Source of the DNA: Alitiscatomonas aceti
GTDB lineage: Bacteria > Bacillota > Clostridia > Lachnospirales > Lachnospiraceae
Direction of reading: 5' to 3'
Assembly: GCF_025567195.1 (NCBI RefSeq)
Contig: NZ_JAOQJF010000023.1
Location: 1 to 50,896 of the forward strand
DNA length: 50,896 nucleotides
Of this stretch, positions 1-8,266 are shown in pieces. The notes under the pieces are model-generated. The model was not told where the DNA came from and made no database searches. It was given only the letters and a program-made list of their open reading frames with translations. How positions within the stretch are numbered: the stretch's first letter is position 1; each line of letters begins with the position of its first letter. Position numbers and translations under genes: made by a program.

Positions 1-54
1 AAGGGCCCGGCCGCATAAGGGTATCATTTAAAACCGTCCAGGTTCAGTAAGTTG

Positions 55-94
55 GGACACATGCTACACACCGTGTGGCATGTGTCCTGCTTTT
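55..94 (+). terminator. Rho-independent terminator-like hairpin at left edge
   Basis: A perfect 10-bp inverted repeat (55-64 with 78-87, arms GGACACATGC/GCATGTGTCC) encloses a second short CACAC/GTGTG repeat and is followed by TTTT at 91-94. This is the form of an intrinsic terminator. It probably ends a transcript entering from left of the window and insulates the AraC gene that follows. Confidence 0.65.
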
Positions 95-191
95 AATTAT
101 ACTTCAATTACATATCCTTGTTGAAATTAGAATACACTTGCGTTATCATTTTCTTTAGTCAATCACGATTTCCAAGAAAGGGCAAATAAGT

Positions 192-1160
192 ATGGCTGAT
201 GTTGTTGATATTCCGGAATTCAGAGCATTTTATTATACAGATGATACGCCCCGCCAGTTTTATACCCTCCGGCGATACGAGGATGAGAGCGGGTCTGGGA
301 AAATGCACTGTTATAATATTGCGCCAGGTATTCAACTGTCTTTTAATGATCTAAATCTAAGTTCTTGCTATCAGCCACTAAATGTCCAAAAAGATTTTTT
401 AGAAATAAATTATTGCCTTGAGGGCGGACACGAAGTTGAAATGGTCGGAGGCGGAATTACCTTCTTGGGTGAAAAGGATTTAAGTATATCTGGCCTATAC
501 CATGATAAACGGGTTATTGTCAATTCAAGAATCCCTTTCAATAAATATAAAGGTATAACCATTCTCTTGGAGCTAGAAACAGCCCAGACGACTCTCGACA
601 ATGAATTCTCTAAGTGGCATATAGACTTGCAAAAAATCCGCACAACTCTATGTCCGGAAGGACGTGTTCTTTTAATAAAATCCAAACAAAAAATCGACCA
701 TATTTTTGCAGAGATCTTGAGCGTTGAGAACCAGATAAGATTGCCGTATTACTGGCTGAAAATCCTGGAAATCTTACTTTTATTAAGCCAACTGGATAAC
801 AGTTATGTGGAGCCGCCCCAACAGTTTACGGAGAAAGTATCCCGGCGGACTCAACAGGTCTATCAGTATATTATTGAAAATCCTTTTACACAAAAAAATA
901 TTTCTGAGATAGCAGAGATTTATGGGGTTTCGGAATCAAGTATGAAACGCTGCTTTAAGTCAATTTCCGGTGCTTCTCTAGGCACGTTTATGAAAAGGAA
1001 ACGGATGGAGGCTGCTGCGGAATTACTTAGGTCAGAGCCGACATTGAGTGTGGGTGAAATTGCCAGTCTTGCAGGGTATGAAAATCAAGGAAAGTTTTCT
1101 GGGGCATTCAAATCAGTATACGAAATGACTCCTATCGCATATCGTTTGAAATACTCGTGA
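192..1160 (+). CDS. AraC-family transcriptional regulator (PchR/YbtA-like)
   Basis: A 322-residue regulator. The C-terminal ~100 residues carry the two helix-turn-helix units of AraC proteins: the first includes ISEIAEIYGVSESSMKRCFK, and the second runs through VGEIASLAGYENQGKFSGAF and ends in the family pattern around MTPIAYR. The N-terminal ~200 residues resemble the ligand-sensing half of siderophore-responsive AraC proteins such as PchR and YbtA, but that link is by general resemblance only. The ATG at 192 follows AAGAAAGGGCAAATAAGT, a usable ribosome site. The gene lies upstream of, and in the same direction as, the importer operon, with direct repeats in between that could be its operator. 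It probably activates the metal-ligand uptake genes when a ligand is sensed. Confidence 0.88.
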   Translation: MADVVDIPEFRAFYYTDDTPRQFYTLRRYEDESGSGKMHCYNIAPGIQLSFNDLNLSSCYQPLNVQKDFLEINYCLEGGHEVEMVGGGITFLGEKDLSISGLYHDKRVIVNSRIPFNKYKGITILLELETAQTTLDNEFSKWHIDLQKIRTTLCPEGRVLLIKSKQKIDHIFAEILSVENQIRLPYYWLKILEILLLLSQLDNSYVEPPQQFTEKVSRRTQQVYQYIIENPFTQKNISEIAEIYGVSESSMKRCFKSISGASLGTFMKRKRMEAAAELLRSEPTLSVGEIASLAGYENQGKFSGAFKSVYEMTPIAYRLKYS

Positions 1161-1209
1161 CCTAAATGGATTAAGACTTGACCTAAACAGTTATAGACGA
1201 ATATATGAT
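1158..1209 (+). promoter_or_regulatory. Candidate AraC operator/promoter of importer operon
   Basis: The 9-mer TGACCTAAA occurs at 1158-1166 and again at 1179-1187, exactly 21 bp (two helical turns) apart. The flanks also agree partly: 15 of 21 positions match between the two 21-bp units. The second copy overlaps a possible -35 box TTGACC (1178-1183), with an AT-rich -10 candidate TATATG at 1202-1207 (18-bp spacer). Direct repeats on one DNA face that overlap the -35 box are typical of AraC-type activator sites. The first copy begins on the regulator's own stop codon. The regulator-operator pairing is inferred. Confidence 0.5.
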
Positions 1210-1250
1210 CTTGTGCTATCATAATTGACGTTAATTAGAGAATGGTGAAA

Positions 1251-1275
1251 AGAGCCGCGTTCAGCGGTTCTTTTT
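1251..1275 (+). terminator. Terminator or leader attenuator before importer operon
   Basis: An 8-bp stem (AGAGCCGC 1251-1258 with GCGGTTCT 1264-1271, one G-U pair, loop GTTCA) is followed immediately by a T run to 1275. It could end the AraC transcript. It also lies downstream of the best promoter candidate (1178-1207) and upstream of the first importer gene (1327), so it could act as an attenuator in that operon's leader. Confidence 0.6.
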
Positions 1276-1326
1276 AAGGGTGTTAGTTAGCGATGTCTAA
1301 CCTCGAGCGAATGGGGGGCAAATCAG

Positions 1327-2277
1327 TTGTTCAGTATGGGGATCAGTGCGCGAATTGTAAAACGTATTATAACCTTGCTAATTGTGACTTTGGGAGTCGT
1401 TACTCTCAGTTTTTGCTTGCAGATATTTACCGGTACAGATCCGGCAGAAATGCTTGTAAGAAAGACTACATTGTTCGCAACAGAAGAGCAAATCCAAGCA
1501 ATGAGAGTTGAACTTGGCCTGGATGGTACACTCTCTGAGCAATATGCAGATTATATAAAAGGACTACTTACCGGGGACTTGGGTATTTCAATTACCAATC
1601 GAAAGCCTGTCATTGATAATATTAGAAATGCCCTTCCTGTTACATGTATGTTAGTTATTATGTCTATGCTCTGGGTTGCTATTTTAACCGTTTTAATATC
1701 AGCGTTTTCTGTCATATGGAAAGACAAAGCATTTGACCATGCAACAAGAGTTATCTGCATAATTGGTATATGTGTTCCGAGTTTTTGGCTGGCACTCATT
1801 CTGCTAATTGCTTTTGCAGTTGAGATTCCGATATTTAGTGTGATTTCAGACGGGAGTATTAAATCCCTTATATTGCCATCTATTTCTATTGCCATTCCAA
1901 TTGCTTGTATTTCTATCAGAGTTTTGCGCGCTGCTGTAATAAACGAATTAAAAAGTGACTATGTTACTTACGCTAAAGCGAGGGGGTTTTCCACATCTAA
2001 AATTGTATACGGCGAGGTCCTGAGGAACGCATTTCCATCGGCCATAACACTTTTCGCACAATATTGCGCATCAGTTTTTGGAACCTCTGCACTGATAGAA
2101 ACTGTCTTTTCCATTCAGGGTCTTGGATACTATTTAACTGAAGCGTGCGAAAGTATGGATGTATATGGAATATCGGGTGTGGTACTTATTTGCGCAATCC
2201 TATTTGTTCTTTTTAATACTGCAGCAGACATCTTCTCGGGCATTATTTGCCCTGCGTATAGGAGGAAACGTGTATGA
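1327..2277 (+). CDS. ABC importer permease, DppB/NikB type
   Basis: A 316-residue inner-membrane permease of the peptide/nickel (DppB/NikB) family with about six hydrophobic segments. The cytoplasmic EAA loop is visible as YAKARGFSTSKIVYGEVLRN (about residues 217-236), the contact site for the ATPases, and the family C-terminal signature follows (FSIQGLGYY). I place the start at TTG 1327 because GGGGGG at 1313-1318 lies 8 nt upstream; an ATG at 1336 would be 17 nt away. It is the first gene of a five-gene importer operon and overlaps the next gene by 4 bp (ATGA). The substrate could be a short peptide, nickel or cobalt, or a metal-ligand complex, as in Nik, Opp1 or Cnt systems. Confidence 0.9.
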   Translation: MFSMGISARIVKRIITLLIVTLGVVTLSFCLQIFTGTDPAEMLVRKTTLFATEEQIQAMRVELGLDGTLSEQYADYIKGLLTGDLGISITNRKPVIDNIRNALPVTCMLVIMSMLWVAILTVLISAFSVIWKDKAFDHATRVICIIGICVPSFWLALILLIAFAVEIPIFSVISDGSIKSLILPSISIAIPIACISIRVLRAAVINELKSDYVTYAKARGFSTSKIVYGEVLRNAFPSAITLFAQYCASVFGTSALIETVFSIQGLGYYLTEACESMDVYGISGVVLICAILFVLFNTAADIFSGIICPAYRRKRV

Positions 2278-3092
2278 GGAAACATCCACAAATTGTCATT
2301 GGTGTTTTGCTTATTGCGTTATTTATTTGTATTGCGATAACTGCACCCCTCCTTGCCCCAAATGACCCAAATGCAACAAACCTTGCACTAAAAAATGCCC
2401 CGCCATCAGCCGAGTATCCTCTTGGATGCGATCAAATGGGGCGGTGTGAACTTTCGCGCTTAATTTACGGAGCGCGATATTCACTAAGCCTTACGGTGCC
2501 TGTGCTGATAGTACTAGCAGCGATTGCATTGTTTATTGGATGCTACACTTCTTATAAAGGTGGCCTAATAGATGAGGTCATCCGATTGTTGTGCGATATA
2601 TTTATGGCATTTCCGCTTTTAGTAATAGCAATGTCATTAGTGTCAGTTATTAACAATTCTGTTGCGAGCATTATCACTGCAATTGGTATTTCTATGTCTG
2701 CGTGGTTCTTACGCATGGCGCGTTCTTATGCAAAGACCGAGTGTGGAAAGGGGTATGTAGAATCCGCAAGAGTATCTGGTGCATCTGCAATGCGGATCGT
2801 ACTTCACCACATTATCCCGAATGTATTGCCACAGTTTGTTGTCTATTTTACCACGGGAATAGCATCAGCAATTCTATCGGTATCAAGTTTTGCATTTTTG
2901 GGTGTGGGCCTTATTGCTGGTACTCCGGAGTGGGGAGCCATGCTTAATGACGCTCGAAACAGCATTTATACAAATCCCGCCCTAATTGTTTATCCCGGCA
3001 TATGCCTCATTATCTGTTGTGCGGGCTTTAATTTATTAGGTGAAGGTATTCGGGATTTTATTGGCAAGGAGGACCAGATCAGTGTTTCTTGA
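2274..3092 (+). CDS. ABC importer permease, DppC/NikC type
   Basis: A 272-residue second permease of the importer. The N-terminus has the DppC pattern: one transmembrane helix, then a periplasmic-type stretch containing LAPNDPNATN and the motif YPLGCDQMGRCELSRLIYGA. The later segment SARVSGASAMRIVLHHIIPN is the EAA-like loop. It pairs with the preceding permease to form the channel. The start is translationally coupled: its ATG overlaps the stop of the upstream permease. Its 3' end overlaps the ATPase gene by 11 bp, which supports one transcript with balanced subunit synthesis. Confidence 0.9.
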   Translation: MRKHPQIVIGVLLIALFICIAITAPLLAPNDPNATNLALKNAPPSAEYPLGCDQMGRCELSRLIYGARYSLSLTVPVLIVLAAIALFIGCYTSYKGGLIDEVIRLLCDIFMAFPLLVIAMSLVSVINNSVASIITAIGISMSAWFLRMARSYAKTECGKGYVESARVSGASAMRIVLHHIIPNVLPQFVVYFTTGIASAILSVSSFAFLGVGLIAGTPEWGAMLNDARNSIYTNPALIVYPGICLIICCAGFNLLGEGIRDFIGKEDQISVS

Positions 3093-3852
3093 CGTCAGAG
3101 ATCTCACTATTACTCTCAAAACGGGTGAAGAAATTGCAAAGGATATTTCTTTTTCAATAGATGGAGGAGAAATGTTGTCCATTGTGGGCAGCTCTGGGGC
3201 AGGAAAAACGACGGTATGCAAGGCCGTTATGGGCTTACTTAGTTCTAATTATTCCATTTCAGGTGAGGTGCTTTATAGGGGGGAAAACTTGCTGCACTGT
3301 TCAAAGAAACGATTGCAGGCAATCTACGGTAAAGAAATATGCTATATTATGCAAAACCCCATGACAGCATTTAATCCATCGCTGCGTATTGGAAGGCAAT
3401 TAGAAAAAACATGTTACTTACATAACCCCCAAATATCGCGGCAGGAATTACAACTATTAGTGAGCAACACACTACAACAGTTGGGCCTTGATGATTTGAA
3501 ACGGATACTGAAGAGTTACCCTGATGCCCTTTCAGGTGGGATGTTGCAGCGGATTATGATTGCAGCAGCACTAATCAATCAGCCTACTATATTGGTTGCT
3601 GATGAAGCGACTACAGCAATAGATGCCTGTAACCGAATTGAATTGATGCAATTACTTAGGCAGTTATGCAGTGGCGGCATGGCGATCTTATTTGTTACAC
3701 ATGATTTAAGAGCGGCGTCAATGGCGGATCGAATTTTAATAATGAATGATGGCCAGTTGGTCGAGGCAGGGACAACAGAGCAGATATTCAATGAACCTAA
3801 AGAAGAATATACAAAATATCTGCTTAGTGCTTGTACGTTGGAAAGGCGGTGA
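3082..3852 (+). CDS. ABC importer ATP-binding protein, DppD/NikD type
   Basis: A 256-residue ATPase. Walker A is GSSGAGKTT, the Q-loop QNPMTAFNPS, the ABC signature LSGGMLQR, Walker B ILVADEATTAID and the switch histidine lies in THD. The start is taken as GTG 3082 because AAGGAGGA (3066-3073) sits 8 nt upstream; an in-frame upstream codon at 3040 lies deep in the permease gene and lacks a ribosome site. It lacks the Cys-rich C-terminal extension common in full-length DppD proteins. It should form the heterodimeric motor with the next gene product at the cytoplasmic face of the two permeases. Confidence 0.9.
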   Translation: MFLDVRDLTITLKTGEEIAKDISFSIDGGEMLSIVGSSGAGKTTVCKAVMGLLSSNYSISGEVLYRGENLLHCSKKRLQAIYGKEICYIMQNPMTAFNPSLRIGRQLEKTCYLHNPQISRQELQLLVSNTLQQLGLDDLKRILKSYPDALSGGMLQRIMIAAALINQPTILVADEATTAIDACNRIELMQLLRQLCSGGMAILFVTHDLRAASMADRILIMNDGQLVEAGTTEQIFNEPKEEYTKYLLSACTLERR

Positions 3853-3858
3853 TTATCT

Positions 3859-4626
3859 ATGATTGAGGCGAAAGATGTAAGTTGCACTTTTGCCCGCAAT
3901 CCGTTTTCCAAAGAGGGATTCATGGCGGTTTCCCCAGTTTCAATCCAATTCATTGATGGTGAACGGTATGCCATCGTTGGTGAGTCAGGGTCAGGTAAGA
4001 CAACACTCGCCAGAATGATTGCGGGCCTCCAGCGTCCTACGACGGGGAATATCTATGTCGATGGGATGCCTGTTTACGGTAAACACAAGGTTCATACAAA
4101 TTACTTCAAGGAAGTCCAAATTATTCAACAGGACTCTTCATCTGCATTAGATCCTAAAATGTCCGTGGGTAGATCAATCGAAGAACCTCTTTTGTGTTTT
4201 TTTCATTTAGACAAAGGAGAACGCAAAAAAAGGTGTCATGATCTGATGGATTTATGTAATTTGCCTGTTGAATACTACTCGCGTCTTCCCGCAGAATTAT
4301 CTGGGGGCGAGCAAAAACGAGTCGCTATTGCAAGGGCCTTGGCAGCAGAACCTAAGTGTCTAATTTTTGATGAGGCAACAAATGGCTTTGACCTTCCTTT
4401 ACGCAAGAAGATCATTGAAGAAATTGTTGACTTGCAGAGGAAACTCGCATTTACCCTTATATTTATTACACATGATATGGAGTTAGCCGTCGTTATTGCT
4501 GACGTAATTTTGGTTATGAGAAATTCCACCTTGATTGAACAGGTTGAATTTTCTGGAGATATATCAGTATTTACAAGCGAATACAGCAAGACGCTTTTAT
4601 ATGCGAGTGGAATTACTGATACATAA
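3859..4626 (+). CDS. ABC importer ATP-binding protein, DppF/NikE type
   Basis: A 255-residue ATPase. Walker A is GESGSGKTT, the signature LSGGEQKRVAIARAL, Walker B CLIFDEATNGFD and the H-loop THDMEL. The Walker B region reads DEATNGFD where DppF/OppF proteins usually have DEPxSALD, a conservative difference. It starts 6 bp after the first ATPase gene stops and completes the motor pair. The order permease-permease-ATPase-ATPase-binding protein suits nickel or metallophore importers as well as peptide importers, so the substrate is not settled by sequence. Confidence 0.9.
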   Translation: MIEAKDVSCTFARNPFSKEGFMAVSPVSIQFIDGERYAIVGESGSGKTTLARMIAGLQRPTTGNIYVDGMPVYGKHKVHTNYFKEVQIIQQDSSSALDPKMSVGRSIEEPLLCFFHLDKGERKKRCHDLMDLCNLPVEYYSRLPAELSGGEQKRVAIARALAAEPKCLIFDEATNGFDLPLRKKIIEEIVDLQRKLAFTLIFITHDMELAVVIADVILVMRNSTLIEQVEFSGDISVFTSEYSKTLLYASGITDT

Positions 4627-4676
4627 TCATTGTTGGAATTGATCATAGCAGAAATAAAATGAAAGGATAGTTTGCG

Positions 4677-6335
4677 ATGAAATTCAAAAGACTTGCAACG
4701 ATTCTTATGGCTGCGGCCATGATGGTTTCGTTGGTTGCCTGTACAGGCGACAATGGCGAAAACTCAGAAACGCCTGTTACTTCGGGCAATGATGTTGTGG
4801 AGGAAACGGAAACCAACCACATCACTTTGGCCGAAAGTTGGGGATTTGAAAATTTCTATACAATTATGACGCCCGATGTATCGGCAAGCAACTTCGGTAT
4901 CACATATTATCTTAGCAATTTCTACGATGTGCTTGTAGAATATCAAGATGGAGAATACGTTGGTGGTCTGGCCGAGGATTGGACAATTAGCGAAGATGGA
5001 ACGGTCTACACATTCAATCTACGGCATGATGTGAAATTTTCTGATGGTAGCGATCTGACTGCGGAAGATGTTGCCAAATCGCTTTTGGCCGTTCCCATCA
5101 ATTTGGGGCAATACAATGGAACCTATGGCCGCCTGTCTACAATTATTGAAGATGCAGTGGTCGTTGATGACTATACTGTTGAAATGCATCTGACGCAACC
5201 TTATTATAATGCGCTGCGGGAGCTGTGTTTGGCGAATCCATTCGGAATCGTATCGAGTGAACAACTTAATGATGATTTAACGAAAAAGGATACTTTTGAA
5301 ACTGCAACCTATGGTACAGGTCCCTATATGTATGCTGGAGATAATGACGGGCAGACCTGGAATTTCGAGAGCAATCCCTACTATTGGGGTGAAAGACCTG
5401 ATGTTGAGAGTTTTTCTATCAAGAGCATTCCTGACAATGATGCTAAAATTCTCGCATTGAAAAACGGGGAGATTGATTTTGTCGCAGGAATCACGAACGT
5501 CTCCAACGAAAGTTTTGTGGAAATGCAAAACACTGAGGGATTTGGCGCCAAGGTTGACGACAAATCTTTCCGCACCGGATATATTGGTTACAATTTAAGT
5601 AGCTCTATGTTCGGTGATGAAGTTGTTCGCCAAGCCATTACATTGGCCTTAGACAAAGATGCAATTTCTGAGAGCATTTATGGCGGCCTGTATGAAAAAG
5701 CAGATACATTCTTCCCGAAGACCCTACCCTATTGTGATGTAGAGCAAACCGTATACTCTTATGATATAGACAGGGCAAACCAATTGCTTGATGAAGCAGG
5801 ATACATTGATACGGATGGCGATGGCATCCGTGAAAAGGACGGTGAGAAACTATCCTCTCCGTTCCAGTACCAAGCAGGCTCCGCTTCTGATGATAACTTG
5901 GTTGTTTATATCTGCGACCAGTTAGGGAAAATCGGAATCGAACTTACACCGCAGTCTGCACAAATGATGGACTGGTATGCAATGATTACAACTGGAGAGT
6001 ACGGCCTTACCTTATTTAAAACACAAGGCGGTTTCTATGATCCGGGCAATACGATCGGTAATATCGATCCCAGCATGGCCATGGACCCAATTATCTCCCA
6101 GGTCGCTGCATACTTGCCGGGCGGTGCCGATCTGATTACAGAATTGGAATCTACTACTGACGAGGAACGAATCCAAGAGATTTATGGAATTATTTTGACT
6201 ACGATGGCGGATCAGTGCCTTACTACACCTCTGGTGTATCCTCACCAACTTGCAGTATATAGTGATAAGATTGCAAACTACGATTTTCCGCCTGATGCAA
6301 ACTTTACTGCTGTACAAAATATCACATTAAAGTGA
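4677..6335 (+). CDS. Extracellular solute-binding lipoprotein, family 5
   Basis: A 552-residue SBP_bac_5 protein, the substrate receptor of the importer. A lipoprotein signal peptide ends at lipobox LVAC with the lipidated cysteine at residue 22, followed by an acidic Ser/Thr-rich linker. Family landmarks include the LAEDWTISEDGTVYTFNLR region and VKFSDGSDLTAEDV, and the length is normal. The start follows GAAAGGATAG. In this family the ligand may be an oligopeptide, nickel(-histidine), or a nicotianamine-like metallophore as in CntA. The neighbouring YbtPQ-like transporters and DtxR-like regulator favour a metal complex, but this is inference. Confidence 0.9.
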   Translation: MKFKRLATILMAAAMMVSLVACTGDNGENSETPVTSGNDVVEETETNHITLAESWGFENFYTIMTPDVSASNFGITYYLSNFYDVLVEYQDGEYVGGLAEDWTISEDGTVYTFNLRHDVKFSDGSDLTAEDVAKSLLAVPINLGQYNGTYGRLSTIIEDAVVVDDYTVEMHLTQPYYNALRELCLANPFGIVSSEQLNDDLTKKDTFETATYGTGPYMYAGDNDGQTWNFESNPYYWGERPDVESFSIKSIPDNDAKILALKNGEIDFVAGITNVSNESFVEMQNTEGFGAKVDDKSFRTGYIGYNLSSSMFGDEVVRQAITLALDKDAISESIYGGLYEKADTFFPKTLPYCDVEQTVYSYDIDRANQLLDEAGYIDTDGDGIREKDGEKLSSPFQYQAGSASDDNLVVYICDQLGKIGIELTPQSAQMMDWYAMITTGEYGLTLFKTQGGFYDPGNTIGNIDPSMAMDPIISQVAAYLPGGADLITELESTTDEERIQEIYGIILTTMADQCLTTPLVYPHQLAVYSDKIANYDFPPDANFTAVQNITLK

Positions 6336-6351
6336 GCATTTTCCCATTCTG

Positions 6352-6388
6352 CAAACGGCGTGCTATGCAAAACATAGCACGCCGTTTG
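6352..6388. terminator. Perfect 16-bp hairpin after importer operon
   Basis: The inverted repeat 6352-6367/6373-6388 (arms CAAACGGCGTGCTATG and its exact complement, loop CAAAA) lies 17 bp after the solute-binding gene. No strong T run follows on either strand, so it may be a weak terminator, a 3'-end stabiliser, or a barrier that separates importer from exporter-type gene expression. Confidence 0.55.
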
Positions 6389-6407
6389 TAGAAAGAGAAA
6401 CGACATA

Positions 6408-6436
6408 TTGCAAATAGATTACAGAGAAGTTATGTT
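6408..6436 (+). promoter_or_regulatory. Candidate promoter of the half-transporter pair
   Basis: TTGCAA (6408-6413) and TATGTT (6431-6436) are separated by 17 bp, each matching 4 of 6 consensus sigma-A positions. It lies after the strong hairpin and about 45 bp before the first half-transporter gene, so that pair could have its own transcript. Confidence 0.35.
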
Positions 6437-6480
6437 AAACCATATATTTGCTCTGCCGGTTGAAAGGAGTCCAGATATTG

Positions 6481-8256
6481 GTGAGCAATCAATCAAAAGG
6501 AATTAAGCGGATTCTCAGTTTTGCCGGCAGATACAGGGGCCTCTTGACTTTTGCCCGTTGCCTTTCCGGCATCAGTGCGTTGTTTATTATAGGCCCTTTT
6601 ATCTGTGTATATTTTGCGGCAAGAGAACTTATCGCTGTATTTTTAGGCGATCAATTGAATGGCCAAGCATTATTGAATTGGGGCCTTTTTGCATTAGGAT
6701 TAGAACTCGTGGGAGTAGTACTCTACTTTTTGGCTTTGCTATCTTCTCATATCGTTGCGTTCCATATTCAAAAAAACCTGCAGATGGCAGCATTAAGGCA
6801 CCTTGCTCATATGCCAATTGGCTATTTTAATGCCAATCCAAGCGGAAAATTGCGTAAAATAATTGATGAAAACAGTTTTCAAACGGAGACCTTTATTGCA
6901 CATCAGTTGCCAGATTTAACAGGCGCCCAAGTAACCCTGATTGCTGGTGTTTGCTTTATGATCATTTTTGACTGGCGTATTGGAGTTCCACTTATTATCT
7001 TATATGGAATGGCCTTTTATCTGCAAAGCTCTCTCATGGGAAAGAATAGTGCTGAGTTTATGAGAATTTATCAAGACGCTCAAGAAACAATGAACCATGA
7101 GGCTGTTGAATATATTAGAGGAATCGCCGTTGTCAAGGTGTTCGGACAAACTGTAAAGTCGTTCGCCAAATTTCATAATGCGATAGAGACCTATAAAAAG
7201 TACGCACTTGCTTATACTATGTCTTGCAAGAAAGGCATGGTTGCATTTAATGCTATCGTAAACTCATCCTTTTTAGTGCTGGTTCCGATTGGCTTTCTAG
7301 TTGGATTTACGACCCCGACACTCAGAGATTTTATTCAAAGTTTTCTGTTTTACGTGATTTTCTCTCCGGCATGCGCAGTGATGCTTAATAAAATTATGTA
7401 TATGACTAGTTATAAAATGCAGGCAGAGGAGTCTATGCGTAGAATCGATATGATTTTAACTTCTAAACAGCAACCAGAACCAGCGATCCCCCAATATCCT
7501 GATACATATGAGGTCGCTTTTGAAGATGTGACATTTGCATATGATAATACCGATCACCCCGCAGTTTCACATCTCACTTTTATGGCAAAAGCAGGAGCAA
7601 TAACGGCCCTTGTGGGACACTCCGGGTCAGGTAAAAGCACAGCGGCCAGTCTGATCCCTCGGTTCTATGACGTGCAGGATGGCGCAGTAAAAATTGGCGG
7701 CGTTGACATCAGGGAAATCCCACAGGGTGATTTAATGAAAATGGTGGCATTTGTGTTCCAAGACCCCAAGTTGTTTAAGGATAGCCTATTAGAAAACATA
7801 AGAGCCGGAAGACCATCGGCAACCCGTGAGGAAGTTCTAAAGGCAGCTCATCTGGCGCAGTGCGACGACATACTGAAAAAGCTTCCAAACGGAATAGATA
7901 CAATTATTGGAAGTCAAGGTATATACCTGTCCGGGGGCGAAACACAGCGCATTTCTATTGCCCGCGCTATTTTAAAAGATGCTCCTATTGTAGTTTTAGA
8001 TGAGGCGACAGCATATGCTGACCCCGAAAATGAGCATCAAATCCAGAAGGCCTTTGATGGACTTATAAAGAATAAAACGGTTATTATGGTTGCACATCGG
8101 CTTTCGACTGTCCAGGATGCAGACCAAATATTGGTGATGAAAAACGGTGCGATAGCGGAAAGCGGAACACATTCTGATTTGATAAAGCATCAGGGCGAGT
8201 ATGCTAAAATGTGGGACAATTATAACAAAACGGTGCAGTGGCATATAGAAAGTTGA
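6481..8256 (+). CDS. Half-size ABC transporter, YbtP/YbtQ/IrtAB-like (first)
   Basis: About 591 residues: an N-terminal type IV ABC membrane domain (~1-320) fused to a nucleotide-binding domain with Walker A GHSGSGKST, signature LSGGETQRISIARAIL and Walker B VVLDEATAYADPENE. The DEATAYADPENE form is one I associate with exporter-fold transporters that import iron-siderophores (YbtPQ, IrtAB) rather than with drug pumps. The start is GTG 6481 or the adjacent TTG 6478; GGAG at 6466-6469 serves both. It runs 10 bp ahead of a partner gene, consistent with a heterodimer. It could take a metal-ligand complex across the membrane, or export a ligand; sequence alone does not decide direction. Confidence 0.87.
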   Translation: MSNQSKGIKRILSFAGRYRGLLTFARCLSGISALFIIGPFICVYFAARELIAVFLGDQLNGQALLNWGLFALGLELVGVVLYFLALLSSHIVAFHIQKNLQMAALRHLAHMPIGYFNANPSGKLRKIIDENSFQTETFIAHQLPDLTGAQVTLIAGVCFMIIFDWRIGVPLIILYGMAFYLQSSLMGKNSAEFMRIYQDAQETMNHEAVEYIRGIAVVKVFGQTVKSFAKFHNAIETYKKYALAYTMSCKKGMVAFNAIVNSSFLVLVPIGFLVGFTTPTLRDFIQSFLFYVIFSPACAVMLNKIMYMTSYKMQAEESMRRIDMILTSKQQPEPAIPQYPDTYEVAFEDVTFAYDNTDHPAVSHLTFMAKAGAITALVGHSGSGKSTAASLIPRFYDVQDGAVKIGGVDIREIPQGDLMKMVAFVFQDPKLFKDSLLENIRAGRPSATREEVLKAAHLAQCDDILKKLPNGIDTIIGSQGIYLSGGETQRISIARAILKDAPIVVLDEATAYADPENEHQIQKAFDGLIKNKTVIMVAHRLSTVQDADQILVMKNGAIAESGTHSDLIKHQGEYAKMWDNYNKTVQWHIES

Positions 8257-8266
8257 GGTGCTGTCT

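Noticed and set aside
1293..1511. 72-codon ORF at the start of the importer operon
   Set aside because: Out of frame with the permease gene and ends inside it; the Cys-containing peptide shows no family.
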